A stretch of 64,000 nucleotides of DNA from Larix kaempferi (lineage: Eukaryota; Streptophyta; Pinopsida; Pinales; Pinaceae), in the NCBI GenBank assembly GCA_027924585.1, contig BSBM01000059.1, positions 186,001 through 250,000 on the forward strand, given 5' to 3'. Made by a program: the position numbers and the translations under genes. Position 1 is the stretch's first letter, and every line of letters starts with the position of its first letter. Of the stretch, positions 1 to 13,000 are shown in pieces. The notes under the pieces were generated by a model. The model had not been told where the DNA came from, searched no databases, and saw nothing but the letters and a program-made list of their open reading frames with translations.

Positions 1-389
1 ATTTTCTCCTCCTTTAATCCCAAGTCTAGCGAAAACGCACGGTCGAGTTTCGACTTTGACCAGCTTCGCGGAATTGAAAATTGAGCATAGATTTGGATTC
101 CCTGTTGGTCGACAACTGCACACGCCAACTTTCGTGATGTTCCGAGAAATTCTCCACCCTTTAAGGCTAAGTCTAGCAAAAACGCACGGTCGAGTTTCGG
201 CTTTGACCAACTTCTCGGAATTGAAATTTGAGAATAGATTTGGATATCCCATAGGTATACAACCGTGCACGCCAACTTTCGTGATGTTCTGAGCTATTTT
301 ATTCCCCTTTATGCCCAACACTAGAGAAAACGCACGGTTGCATTTCGGCTTTGACCTACTTCTCGGAATTGAAAATTGAGAATAGATTT

Positions 390-537
390 GGATGTCCCAT
401 TTGTAGACATGCGCGCACAGCAACGTTCGTGACGTTCCGAGCTATTTTCTCCCCCTTTAAGACCAACTCTAGCGAAAACGCACGATCAAGTTTCAACTTT
501 GACCAACTTCTCAGAATTGAAATTTGAGAATAGTTTT
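390..537. repeat. Example monomer, class C
   Basis: Class C monomers read CCATTTGTAGACATGCGCGC and then ACAGCAAC in place of ACGCCAAC. Many, though not this one, continue with GAGCTAATTTCACACCC and CATGGTGGCATTTCGAC, for example from about 7292 to 7400. The class assignment is by eye. Confidence 0.7.
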
Positions 538-685
538 GGATGTCCCATTGGTAGACAAGTGTCCACACGAACTTTCGTGACATTCCGAGCTATTTTCTCC
601 CCCTTTAAGCCCAACTCTAGAGAAAACGCACGGTCTCGTTTCGGCTTTGACCTACTTCTCGGAATTGAAAATTGAGAATCGATTT
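538..685. repeat. Example monomer, class A
   Basis: Class A monomers are entered through GAAATTTGAGAATAG then TTTTGGATG, and usually read CATTGGTAGACAAGCGTCC (TGTCC here), often followed by TTTTCTCCCCCTTTAAG. Others begin at 834 and 1130. The class assignment is by eye. Confidence 0.7.
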
Positions 686-981
686 GGATGTCCCATTTGT
701 AGACATGCGCGCACAGCAACTTTCATGACGTTCCGAGCTATTTTCTCCCCCTTTATGCACAACTCTAGAGAAAACGCACGATCAAGTTTCAACTTTGACC
801 AACTTTTCGGAATTGAAATTTGAGAATATTTTTGGATGTCCCATTGGTAGACAAGCGTCCACACCAACTTTCGTGACGTTACGAGCTAATTTCACACCCT
901 TTAAGCTCAAGCCTAGAGAAAACTCATGGTGGCGTTTTGACTTTGACCAACTTCTCGTAATTGAAAATTGAGCATAGATTT

Positions 982-1129
982 GGATGTACCGTTGGTAGAC
1001 AAGTGCGCATGCCAACTTTCGTTACGTTCTGAGCTATTTTCTCACCCTTTAAGCCCAAGTCTAGCGAAAAAACACGGTCGAGTTTCAACTTTGACCAACT
1101 TCTCGAAATTGAAATTCAATAATAGTTTT
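982..1129. repeat. Example monomer, class B
   Basis: Class B monomers are entered through GAAAATTGAGCATAGATTTG and typically read CCGTTGGTAGACAAGTGCGC, often followed by TTTTCCCACCCTTTAA. Others begin at 1278 and 8609. The class assignment is by eye. Confidence 0.7.
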
Positions 1130-4100
1130 GGATGTCCTATTGGTAGACAAGCGTCCACAGCAACTTTCGTGACATTCCGAGCTATTTTCTCCCCCTTTAT
1201 GCCCAAGTCTAGAGAAAACACACGTTCAAGTTTCGACTTTGACGAACTTCACGGAATTCAAAATTAAGCATAGATTTGGATGTTCCGTTGGTAGACAAGT
1301 GAGCACGCCAACTTTCGTGACTTTTCGAGCTATTTTCCCACCCTTTAAGCCCAAGTCTAGCGTAAACGCACGGTTGCGTTTCAACTTTGAGCGGCTTCTC
1401 CGAATTGAATTGTGAGAATAGATTTGGATGTCCCATTTGTAGACAAGCGTCCATGCCAACTTTCATGACGTTTCGATCTATTTTCTCCCCCTTTAATCCC
1501 AAGTATAGCAAAAACGCACCATCGAGTTTCGACTTTGACCAAATTCACCAAATTGAAAATTGAGCATAAATTTGGATGTCCCGTTGGTAGACAAGTGCGC
1601 ACGCCAACTTTCGTGATGTTCCAAGCTATTTTCTCACCGTTTAAGCCCAAGTCTAGCAAAAACGCATATTCGATTTTCAACTTTTACCAACTTCTCGAAA
1701 TTTAAATTTGAGAATAGATTTGGATGTCCCATTGGTATACAAGCGTCCATGCCAACTTTCATGACGTTTCGAGCTTTTTTCTCCCCCTTTAACCCCAAGA
1801 CCAGCGAAAACGCACGGTCGAGTTTCGACTTTGACCAACTTCTCGGAATTAAAAATTTAGAATCGATTTGGATGACCCATTTGTAGACATGCACGCACAA
1901 CAACTTTCATGACGTTACGAGCTAATTTCACACCCTTTAAGCCCAATTCTAGAGAAAACGCATGATCCAGTTTCAACTTTGACCACCTTCTTCGAATTGA
2001 AATTTGAGAATAGTTTTAGATGTCCCATTGGTAGACAAGCATCCACACAAACTTTGTGACGTTCCGAGCTATTTTCTCTCCCTTTAAGCCCAAGTCTAGC
2101 GAAAACGCACGGACGATTTTCGACTTTCAACAACTTCTCGGAATTGAAAATTGAGCATAGATTTGGATGTCCCATTGGTAAACAAGTGCGCACGCCAACT
2201 TTCATGACGTTCCGAGGTATTTTCCCACCCTTTAATCCCAAGTCTAGCGAAAATGCATGGTCGCCTTACGGCTTTGACCTACTTCTAGGAATTTAAAACG
2301 TAGAATAGATTTGGATGTCCCATTTGTAGACATGCGCGCACAACACATTTCGTGATGCTACGACCTAATTTCACACCCTTTAAACTCAAGTCTAGTGAAA
2401 ACGCATTGTGGCATTTCGACCTTGACCAACTTCACGGAATCGAAAATTGAGCATAGATTTGGATGTCCCGTTGGTAAACAAGTGTGCACGCCAACTTTCG
2501 TGACGTTCCGAGCTATTTTCCAACCCTTTAAGCCCAAGTCTAGCGTAAACGCATGGTCGCGTTTCAACTTTGACTAACTTCTCAGAATTGAAATTTGAGA
2601 ATAGATTTGGATGTCCCATTGGTAGACAAGCGTCCACACCAACGTTCGTGAAATTTCGAGCTATTTTTCCTGCTTTAAGCCAAACTCTAGAGAAAACGCG
2701 CGGTCGAATTTCAACTCTGACCAACTTCTCGGAATTGAAATTTGAGAATATTTTTGGATGTCACACTGGTAGAAAAGCGTCCACACCAACTTTCGTAATG
2801 TTCCGAGCTATTTTCTACCCCTTTAAGCCTAAGTCTGGCGAAAACGCAGGGTCGAGTTTCGGCTTTGACCAACTTCTTGGAATTGAAATTTGAGAATAGA
2901 TTTGGATATCCCATTGGTAGACAAGCATGCACACCAACTTTCATGACGTTTCGAGCTATTTTCTCCCCATTTAATCCCAAGTCTAGCGAAAACGCACGGT
3001 CGCATTTTGGCTTTGATGTACTTCTCGGAATTGAAATTTGAGAATAAATTTGGATGCCGCATTGGTAGAGGAGCGCGTACGCCAACTTTCGTGACGTTCT
3101 GAGCTATTTTCTCAACATTTAAGCCCAAGTCTAGCGAAAATGCACAGTCGCGTTTCGGCTTTGACCTACTTCTCGGAGTTGAAATTTGAGAATAAATTTG
3201 GATGCCCCATTCGTAGACAAGTGCATATGCCAACTTTCGTGATATTCCCGGCTATTTTCTCACCCTTTAAGCTGAAGTCTAACGAAAATGCACGGTCGTG
3301 TTTCGGACTTGACCAACTTCTCAGAATTTAAATTTGAGAATAGATATGGATGCCCCATTGGTAGACAAGCATGCACGCCAACTTTCATGACGTTCCGAGC
3401 TATTTTCTCCCCCTTTAAGCCCAAGTCTAGCGAAACCGCACGTTCGATTTTCAACTTTGACCAACTTCTTGGAATTTAAATTTGAGAATAGTTTTGAATG
3501 TCTGATTGGTAGACAGACGTCCACGCCAACTTTTGTAACGTTCGAGCTTTTTTCTCCCCCTTTAACCCCAAGCCTAGCGAAAACGCACGGTCGATTTTCA
3601 TCTTTCACTAACTTCTCGGAATTGAAAATTGAGCATAGATTTGGATGTCCCGTTGGTAGACAAGTGCGCACACCAACTTTCGTGATGTTCCGAGCTATTT
3701 TCCCACCCTTTAATCCCAAGTCTATTGAAAACGCAAAGTTGAGTTTCAACTTTGAACACCTTCTCGGAATTGAAATTTTAGAATAGTTTTGGATGTCCCA
3801 TTGGTAGACAAGTGTCCATGCCAACTTTCGTGACGTTCCGAGCTATTTTCTCCCCATTTAAGCCCATGTCTGGCGAAAACACACGGTCGAGTTTCGACTT
3901 TGACCAACTTCGCGGAATTGAAAATTGAGTAGAGATTTGGATGTCCCATTGGTAGATAAGTGCGCAAGCCAACTTTCGTGACGTTCCGAGATATTTTCCC
4001 ACCCTTTAATCCCAAGTCTAGCAAAAACGCGACGGTCGAGTTTCAACTTTGACTAACTTGTCGGAATTCAAATTTGAGAATAGATTTGGATGTCCCATTG

Positions 4101-5567
4101 GTAGATAAGCATCCACGCCAACTTTCGTGACGTTTCGAGCTTTTTTCTCCCCCTTTAAGACCAAGTCTAGCGAAAACGCACGGTCGAGTTTCGACTTTCA
4201 CCAACTTCTCAGAATTGAAAATTGAGCATAGATTTGGATGTCCCGTTGATAGAAAAGTGTGCACGCCAACTTTCGTAACGTTCTGAGCTATTTTCCAACC
4301 CTTTAATCCAAGTCTATCGAAAACGCACGGTCATGTTTAAACTTTGACCAAGTTCTCGGAATTGAAATTTGAGCATAGTTTTGGATGTCCCATTGGTAGA
4401 CAAGCGTGCATGCCAACTTTCGTGACATTCCGAGCTATTTTCCACCCCTTTAATCCCAAGTCTAGCCTAAACGCACGGTCGAGTTTCAACTTTTACCAAC
4501 TTCGCGGAATTGAAAATTGAGCATAGATTTGGATGTCCCATTGGTAGAAAAGTGTCCATGCTAGCTTTCATGACGTTCCGAGTTGTTTTCTCCGCCTTTA
4601 AGGCCAAGTCTAGTGAATAAGCACTGTCGAGGTTCGACTTTGACGAACTTCACGCAATTGAAAATTGAGCATAAATTTGGATGTCCCGTTGGTAGAAAAG
4701 TGTGCACGCCAACTTTCGTGACCCTCCAAGCTATTTTCCCACCCTTTAAGCCCAAGTCTAGCGAAAATGCAGAGTTGAGTTTCGACTTTCACCAACTTCT
4801 TGGAATTGAAAATTGAGCATAGATTTGGATGTCCTATTGGTAGACAAATGCGCACGCCAACTTTCGTGACGTTCCAAGCTATTTTTGCGCCCTTTACTTC
4901 CAAGTCTAGCGAAAAAAGCATTGTCGAGTTTCAACTTTGACCAACTTCTTGGAATTGAAATTTGAGAATAGTTTTGGATGTCCCACTGGTAGACAAGCGT
5001 CCATGCCAACTTTCATGACGTTCCAAGCTATTTTCTCCCCCATTAAGCCCAACTCTAGTGAAAACGTACGGTCGAGTTTCGACTTTCACCAACTTCTCGG
5101 AATTGAAAATTGAGCATAGATTTGGATGCCCAATTTGTAGACATGCACGCACAGCAACTTTCGTGATGCTACAAGCTAATTTAACACCCTTTAAGCTCAA
5201 GTCTAGCAAAAACGCATGATGGCATTTTGACTTTGAAAAACTTATTGGAATTGAAATTTGAGAATAGATTTGGATGTCCCATTGGTAAACAAGCGTGCAC
5301 GCCAAATTTGGTGAGGTTTCGAGTTATTTTCTCTCCCTTTAATCCCAAGTCTAGTGAAGACGCACGATCGAGTTTCAACTTTGACCAACTTCTTGGAATT
5401 GAAATTTGAGCATAGATTTGTATGTCCCGTTGGTAGACAAGTGCGCACGCCAACTTTCGTTACATTCCGAGCTATTTTCTTCCCCTTTAAGCCAAACTCT
5501 AGAGAAAATGCGCAGTCGAGTTTCAACTTTGACTAACTTCTCGGAATTGAAATTTGAGAATTGATTT

Positions 5568-5666
5568 GGATGTCACATTGTTAGACAAGCGTCCACGCCA
5601 ACTTTCGTGACGTTGCGAGTTTCGACTTTCACCAACTTCTCGGAATTGAAAATTGAGCATAGATTT
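5568..5666. repeat. 99-bp short monomer fixed in the HOR
   Basis: GGAT at 5568 is followed by the degenerate anchor AGAT at 5667, 99 bp later. GACGTTGCGAGTTTCGAC shows that 49 bp between the GACGTTCCGAG block and the CGAGTTTCGAC block are gone. The same short monomer is at 15480-15578, 25482-25580, 35484-35582, 50626-50724 and 60638-60736, so it predates amplification of the HOR. It is absent from U5 and U6, which lack this part. Confidence 0.9.
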
Positions 5667-6851
5667 AGATTTCCCGTTGGTAGACAAGTGCGCACACCAA
5701 CTTTCATGACGTTCCGACGTATTTTCCCACATTTTAAGCCCAGGTCTAGCGAAAACGCACAGTGGAGTTTCGACTTTCACCAACTTCTCGAAATTGAAAT
5801 TTGAGAATAGTTTTGGATGTCCCATTGGTAGAAAAGTGTCCACACCAACTTTCGTGACATTTCGAGCTATTTTATCCCCCCTTTAAGCACAACTCTAGAG
5901 AAAACGCACGGTCCCGTTTCGGCTTTGACCAACTTCTCGGAATTGAAAACTGAGAATAGATTTGGATGTCCTTGTAGACATGCCCACACAGCAACTTTTG
6001 TGACGTTACGAGCTAATTTCACACCCTTTAAACTCAAGTCTAGCGAAAACGCATGGTGGCATTTCGACCTTGATCAACTTCTCGGAATTGGAAATTGAGC
6101 ACAGATTTGGATGTACCATTGGTAGACAAGTGCGCACACCAACTTTCGTGACATTCCAAGCTATTTTCCCGCCTTTTTTAATTCCAAGTCTAGCGAAAAA
6201 AGCATGCTCGAGCTTCGACTTTCGCCAACTTCTCGGAATTGAAAATTGAGCATAGATTTGGATGTCCCATTTGTAGACATGCGTGCACGGCAACTTTCGT
6301 GACGCTACGAGCTAATTTCACACCCTTTAAGCTCAAGTCTAGCGAAAACGCATGGTGGCATTTCGAATTTGACCAACTTCTTGGAATTGAAATTTGAGAA
6401 TAGATTTGAAAGTCACATTGTTAGACAAGCATCCACGCCAACTTTCATAACGTTTCGAGCTTTTTTCTCCCCCTTTAAGCCCAAGTCTAGCGAAAACGCA
6501 CGGATGAGTTTCGACTTTCACCAACTTCTCAAAATTTAAAATAGAGCATATATTTGGATGTCCCGTTGGTAGACAAGTGCGCACGCCAACTTCCTTCACA
6601 TTCCGAGCTATTTTCCTACCTTTTAAGCCCAAGTCTAGCGAAAACGCACGGTCGAGTTTCAACTTTAACCAACTTCTCGGAATTGAAATTTGAGAATAGT
6701 TTTGGATGTCTTATTGGTAGACAAGCGTCCACACCAACTTTCGTCACATTCTGAGCTATTTTATCCCCCTTTAAGCCCAACTCTAGAGAAAACGCACGGT
6801 CGCGTTTCGTCTTTGACCTACTTCTCGGAATTGAAAACTGAGAAAAGATTT

Positions 6852-6987
6852 GGATGTCCCATTTTCTAACATGCGTGGACAACAACTTTCGTGACGTTAC
6901 GAGCTAATTTCACACCCTTTAAGCTCAAGTCTAACGAAAATTTTGACTTTGACCAACTTCTGGGAATTGAAATTTGAGAATATATTT
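6852..6987. repeat. 136-bp short monomer fixed in the HOR
   Basis: Anchors at 6852 and 6988 are 136 bp apart. CTAACGAAAATTTTGACTTT shows loss of 12 bp from the usual CGAAAACGCATGGTGGCATTT region. The same form recurs at 16763, 26766, 36768, 51910 and 61933 (anchor positions), so it is ancestral to the HOR copies. Confidence 0.88.
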
Positions 6988-9900
6988 GGATGTCTCGTTG
7001 GTAGACAAGTGCGCATGCCAACTTTCGTGATGTTCCGAGCTATTTTCCCACCCTTTAAGCCCAAGTCTAGCGAAAACACATGGTCGAGTTTCAACTTTGA
7101 CCAATTTCCCGAAATTGAAATTTGAGAATAGTTTTGGATGTCCCATTGGTAAACAAGCATCCATGCCAACTTTCGTGACGTGCCGACCTATTTTCTGCCC
7201 CATTAAGCCCAACTCTAGTGAAAACGTACGGTCGAGTTTCGAATTTCACCAACTTCTCCGAATTGAAAATTGAGCATAGATTTGGATGTCCCATTTGTAG
7301 ACATGCGCACACAGCAAAATTCGTGACGTTACGAGCTAATTTCACACCCTTTAAGCTCAAGTCTAGCGAAAACACATGGTGGCATTTCGACTTTGACCAA
7401 CTTCTGGGAATTGAAATTTGAGAATAGATTTGGATGTCCCGTTGGTAGACAAGTGTGCACGCCAACGTTCGTGACGTTACGAGCTAATTTCACACCCTTT
7501 AAGCTCAAGTCTAGAGAAAACGCATGGTGGCGTTTCGACTTTGACCAAGTTCTGGGAATTGAAATTTGCGAATAGATTTGGATGTCCCGTTGGTAGACAA
7601 GTGCCCATGCCAACTTTCATGATGTTCCGAGGTATTTTATCCCCCTTTAAGCCCAAGTCTAGAGAAAACGCACGGCCGTGTTTCGGGTTTGACCTACTTC
7701 TCGGAATTGAAAATTGAGAATAGATTCGGACGTCCCATTTGTAGACTGGTGTGCACACCAACTTTCGTGACGTTCCAAGCTATTTTTTCACCCTTTAAGC
7801 TCAAGCCTAGCAAAAACGCACGGTCGATTTTCGACATTCACCAACTTCTCGAAATTGAAAATTGAGCATTGATTTGGATTTCCCATTGGTAGACAAGTGT
7901 GCACGCCAACGCTCATGACGTTCCGAGCTATTTTCCCACCCTTTAAGCTTAAGTCTAGCGAAAACGAATGGTGGCGTTTCGACTTTGACCAAGTTCTGGG
8001 AATTGAAATTTGAGAATAGATTTGGATGTCCCGTTGGTAGACAAGTGCCCATGCCAACGTTCGGGACGTTCCGAGGTATTTTCTCGCCCTTTAAGCCCAA
8101 CTCTAGAGAAAACGCACGATCGTGTTTCGGGTTTGACCTGCTTCTCGGAATTGAAAATCGGGAATAGATTTGGATGTCCCATTTGTAGACATGCGTGCAA
8201 AGCAAATTTCGTGACGTTATGAGCTAATTTCACACCCTGTAAGCTAAAGTCTAGCGAAAACATATGGTGGCGTTTCGACTTTGACCAACCTATGGGAATT
8301 GAAAATTAAGAATAGATTTAGATGTCCCATTGGTAGACAAGCGTCCACGCCAACTTTCATGATGTTTCGAGCTTTGTTCTCCCCCTTTAAGCCCAAGTCT
8401 ACTTAAAACACACGGTCGAATTTCGACTTTCACCAAATTCTTGGAATTGAAAATTGAGCATAGATTTGGATTTCCCGTTGGTAGAAAAGTGTGCACGCCA
8501 ACGTTCGCGATGTTCTGAGCTATTTTCCCACCCTTTAAGCCCAAGTCTAGCGAAAACACACTGTCGAGGTTTGACTTCGACGAACTTTGCTGAATGGAAA
8601 ATTGAGCGTAGATTTGGATGTCCCGTTGGTAGACAAGTCCGCACGCCAACTTTCGTGATGTTCCGAGCTATTTTCCCACCCTTTAATCCCAAGTCTAGCG
8701 AAAACGCGACGGTCGAGTTTCAACTTTGACCACCTTCTCGGAATTGAAATTTGAGAATAGTTTTGGATGTCCCATTGGTAGACAAGCGTCCATGCCAACT
8801 TTCCTGATGTTCCGAACTATTTTCTCCCCCTTTAAGCCCAAGTCTAGCGAAAACGGACGGTTGAGTTTTGACTTTGAACAACTTCACGGAATTGAAAATT
8901 GAGCATAGATTTGGATGTCCCATTGGTAGACAAGTGCGCATGCCAACTTTCATGGTGTTCCGAGCTATTTTCCCGCCCTATAATCCCAAGTCTAGCAAAA
9001 AAAGCATGGTCGATTTTCAACTTTGCCAACTTCTCGGAATTGAAATTTGAGAATAGTTTTGGATGTCCCATTGGTAGACAAGCGTCCATGCCAACTTTCG
9101 TGACGTTTCGAGCTATTTTCTCCCCCTTTAAGCCCAAGTTTAGTGAAAACGAACGGTCGAGTTTCAACTTTGACCAACTTCTTGGAATTGAAATTTGAGA
9201 ATAGTTTTGGATGTCCCATTGGTAGACAAGTGGCCACACCAACTTTCATCACATTTCGAGCTATTTTATCCCCCTTTAAGCCCAACTCTACTGAAAACAC
9301 ACGGTCGCGTTTCGGCTTTGACCTACTTCTCGGAATTGAAAATTGAGAATAGATTTGGATGTCCCATTTGTGGACATGCGTACACAACAACTTTCGTGAC
9401 GTTACGAGCTAATTTCACACCCTTTAAGCTCAAGTCTAGCGAAAACTCACGGTCGAGTTTCAACTTTGACCAACTTCCCGGAATTTAAATTTGAGAATAG
9501 TTTGGGATGTCCCATTGGTAGACAAGCGTCCACACCAACTTTCGTGACGTTCCGACCTATTTTCTGCCCCATTAAGCCCAACTCTAGTGAAAACGTATGG
9601 TCGAGTTTTGACTTTCACCAACTTCTCGGAATTAAAAATTGAGCATATATTTGGATGTCCCATTTGTAGACATGCACGCACAACAAATTTCGTGACGTTA
9701 AGAGCTAATTTCACACCCTTTAAGCTCAAGTGTAGTGAAAACGCATGGTGGCATTTCGACTTTGACCAACTTCTTGAATTGAAATTTGAGAATAGATTTG
9801 GATGTACCGTTGGTAGACAAGTGCGCACGCCAACTTTCGTGACGTTTTGAGTTATTTACCCACCCTTTAAGCCCAAGTCTAGCAAAAACGCAGGATCGAG

Positions 9901-10001
9901 TTTCAACTTTGACCAACTTCTTGGAATTGAAGTTTGAGAATAGATTTGGATGTCCCATTGGTAGACAAGCGTCCATGCCAACTTTCGTGACGTTTCGAGC
10001 T

Positions 10002-13000
10002 ATTTTCTCCTCCTTTAATCCCAAGTCTAGCGAAAACGCACGGTCGAGTTTCGACTTTGACCAGCTTCGCGGAATTGAAAATTGAGCATAGATTTGGATT
10101 CCCTGTTGGTCGACAACTGCACACGCCAACTTTCGTGATGTTCCGAGAAATTCTCCACCCTTTAAGGCTAAGTCTAGCAAAAACGCACGGTCGAGTTTCG
10201 GCTTTGACCAACTTCTCGGAATTGAAATTTGAGAATAGATTTGGATATCCCATAGGTAGACAACCGTGCACGCCAACTTTCGTGATGTTATGAGCTATTT
10301 TATTCCCCTTTATGCCCAACACTAGAGAAAACGCACGGTTGCATTTCGGCTTTGACCTACTTCTCGGAATTGAAAATTGAGAATAGATTTGGATGTCCCA
10401 TTTGTAGACATGCGCGCACAGCAACGTTCGTGACGTTCCGAGCTATTTTCTCCCCCTTTAAGACCAACTCTAGCGAAAACGCACGATCAAGTTTCAACTT
10501 TGACCAACTTCTCAGAATTGAAATTTGAGAATAGAAAACGCACGGTCTCGTTTCGGCTTTGACCTACTTCTCGGAATTGAAAATTGAGAATCGATTTGGA
10601 TGTCCCATTTGTAGACATGCGCGCACAGCAACTTTCATGACGTTCCGAGCTATTTTCTCCCCCTTTATGCACAACTCTAGAGAAAACGCACGATCAAGTT
10701 TCAACTTTGACCAACTTTTCGGAATTGAAATTTGAGAATATTTTTGGATGTCCCATTGGTAGACAAGCGTCCACACCAACTTTCGTGACGTTACGAGCTA
10801 ATTTCACACCCTTTAAGCTCAAGCCTAGAGAAAACTCATGGTGGCGTTTTGACTTTGACCAACTTCTCGTAATTGAAAATTGAGCATAGATTTGGATGTA
10901 CCGTTGGTAGACAAGTGCGCATGCCAACTTTCGTTACGTTCTGAGCTATTTTCTCACCCTTTAAGCCCAAGTCTAGCGAAAAAACACGGTCGAGTTTCAA
11001 CTTTGACCAACTTCTCGAAATTGAAATTCAAGAATAGTTTTGGATGTCCTATTGGTAGACAAGCGTCCACAGCAACTTTCGTGACATTCCGAGCTATTTT
11101 CTCCCCCTTTATGCCCAAGTCTAGAGAAAACACACGTTCAAGTTTCGACTTTGACGAACTTCACGGAATTCAAAATTAAGCATAGATTTGGATGTTCCGT
11201 TGGTAGACAAGTGAGCACGCCAACTTTCGTGACTTTTCGAGCTATTTTCCCACCCTTTAAGCCCAAGTCTAGCGTAAACGCACGGTTGCGTTTCAACTTT
11301 GAGCGGCTTCTCCGAATTGAATTGTGAGAATAGATTTGGATGTCCCATTTGTAGACAAGCGTCCATGCCAACTTTCGTGACGTTTCGATCTATTTTCTCC
11401 CCCTTTAATCCCAAGTATAGCAAAAACGCACCATCGAGTTTCGACTTTGACCAAATTCACCAAATTGAAAATTGAGCATAAATTTGGATGTCCCGTTGGT
11501 AGACAAGTGCGCACGCCAACTTTCGTGATGTTCCAAGCTATTTTCTCACCGTTTAAGCCCAAGTCTAGCAAAAACGCATATTCGATTTTCAACTTTTACC
11601 AACTTCTCGAAATTTAAATTTGAGAATAGATTTGGATGTCCCATTGGTATACAAGCGTCCATGCCAACTTTCATGACGTTTCGAGCTTTTTTCTCCCCCT
11701 TTAACCCCAAGACCAGCGAAAACGCACGGTCGAGTTTCGACTTTGACCAACTTCTCGGAATTAAAAATTTAGAATCGATTTGGATGACCCATTTGTAGAC
11801 ATGCACGCACAACAACTTTCATGACGTTACGAGCTAATTTCACACCCTTTAAGCCCAATTCTAGAGAAAACGCATGATCCAGTTTCAACTTTGACCACCT
11901 TCTTCGAATTGAAATTTGAGAATAGTTTTAGATGTCCCATTGGTAGACAAGCATCCACACAAACTTTGTGACGTTCCGAGCTATTTTCTCTCCCTTTAAG
12001 CCCAAGTCTAGCGAAAACGCACGGACGATTTTCGACTTTCAACAACTTCTCGGAATTGAAAATTGAGCATAGATTTGGATGTCCCATTGGTAAACAAGTG
12101 CGCACGCCAACTTTCATGACGTTCCGAGGTATTTTCCCACCCTTTAATCCCAAGTCTAGCGAAAATGCATGGTCGCCTTACGGCTTTGACCTACTTCTAG
12201 GAATTTAAAACGTAGAATAGATTTGGATGTCCCATTTGTAGACATGCGCGCACAACACATTTCGTGATGCTACGACCTAATTTCACACCCTTTAAACTCA
12301 AGTCTAGTGAAAACGCATTGTGGCATTTCGACCTTGACCAACTTCACGGAATCGAAAATTGAGCATAGATTTGGATGTCCCGTTGGTAAACAAGTGTGCA
12401 CGCCAACTTTCGTGACGTTCCGAGCTATTTTCCAACCCTTTAAGCCCAAGTCTAGCGTAAACGCATGGTCGCGTTTCAACTTTGACTAACTTCTCAGAAT
12501 TGAAATTTGAGAATAGATTTGGATGTCCCATTGGTAGACAAGCGTCCACACCAACGTTCGTGAAATTTCGAGCTATTTTTCCTGCTTTAAGCCAAACTCT
12601 AGAGAAAACGCGCGGTCGAATTTCAACTCTGACCAAGTTGTCGGAATTGAAATTTGAGAATATTTTTGGATGTCACACTGGTAGAAAAGCGTCCACACCA
12701 ACTTTCGTAATGTTCCGAGCTATTTTCTACCCCTTTAAGCCTAAGTCTGGCGAAAACGCAGGGTCGAGTTTCGGCTTTGACCAACTTCTTGGAATTGAAA
12801 TTTGAGAATAGATTTGGATATCCCATTGGTAGACAAGCATGCACACCAACTTTCATGACGTTTCGAGCTATTTTCTCCCCATTTAATCCCAAGTCTAGCG
12901 AAAACGCACGGTCGCATTTTGGCTTTGATGTACTTCTCGGAATTGAAATTTGAGAATAAATTTGGATGCCGCATTGGTAGAGGAGCGCGTACGCCAACTT

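Larger units (their letters stand above)
1..10001. repeat. HOR unit U1, full length (68 monomers)
   Basis: This is the reference copy of the 10-kb higher-order repeat, phased on the first base of the window; the identical start recurs at 10002. From anchor 242 to 5568 there are 36 monomers, then one 99-bp monomer, then 31 monomers from 5667 to the equivalent anchor at 10243, which gives 68. Three single-base events separate it from the inferred 10,000-bp canonical length: +1 near 4031, -1 near 4307 and +1 near 8708. It carries a private variant, GGTATACAACC near 255, where all other units have GGTAGACAACC. Confidence 0.95.
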
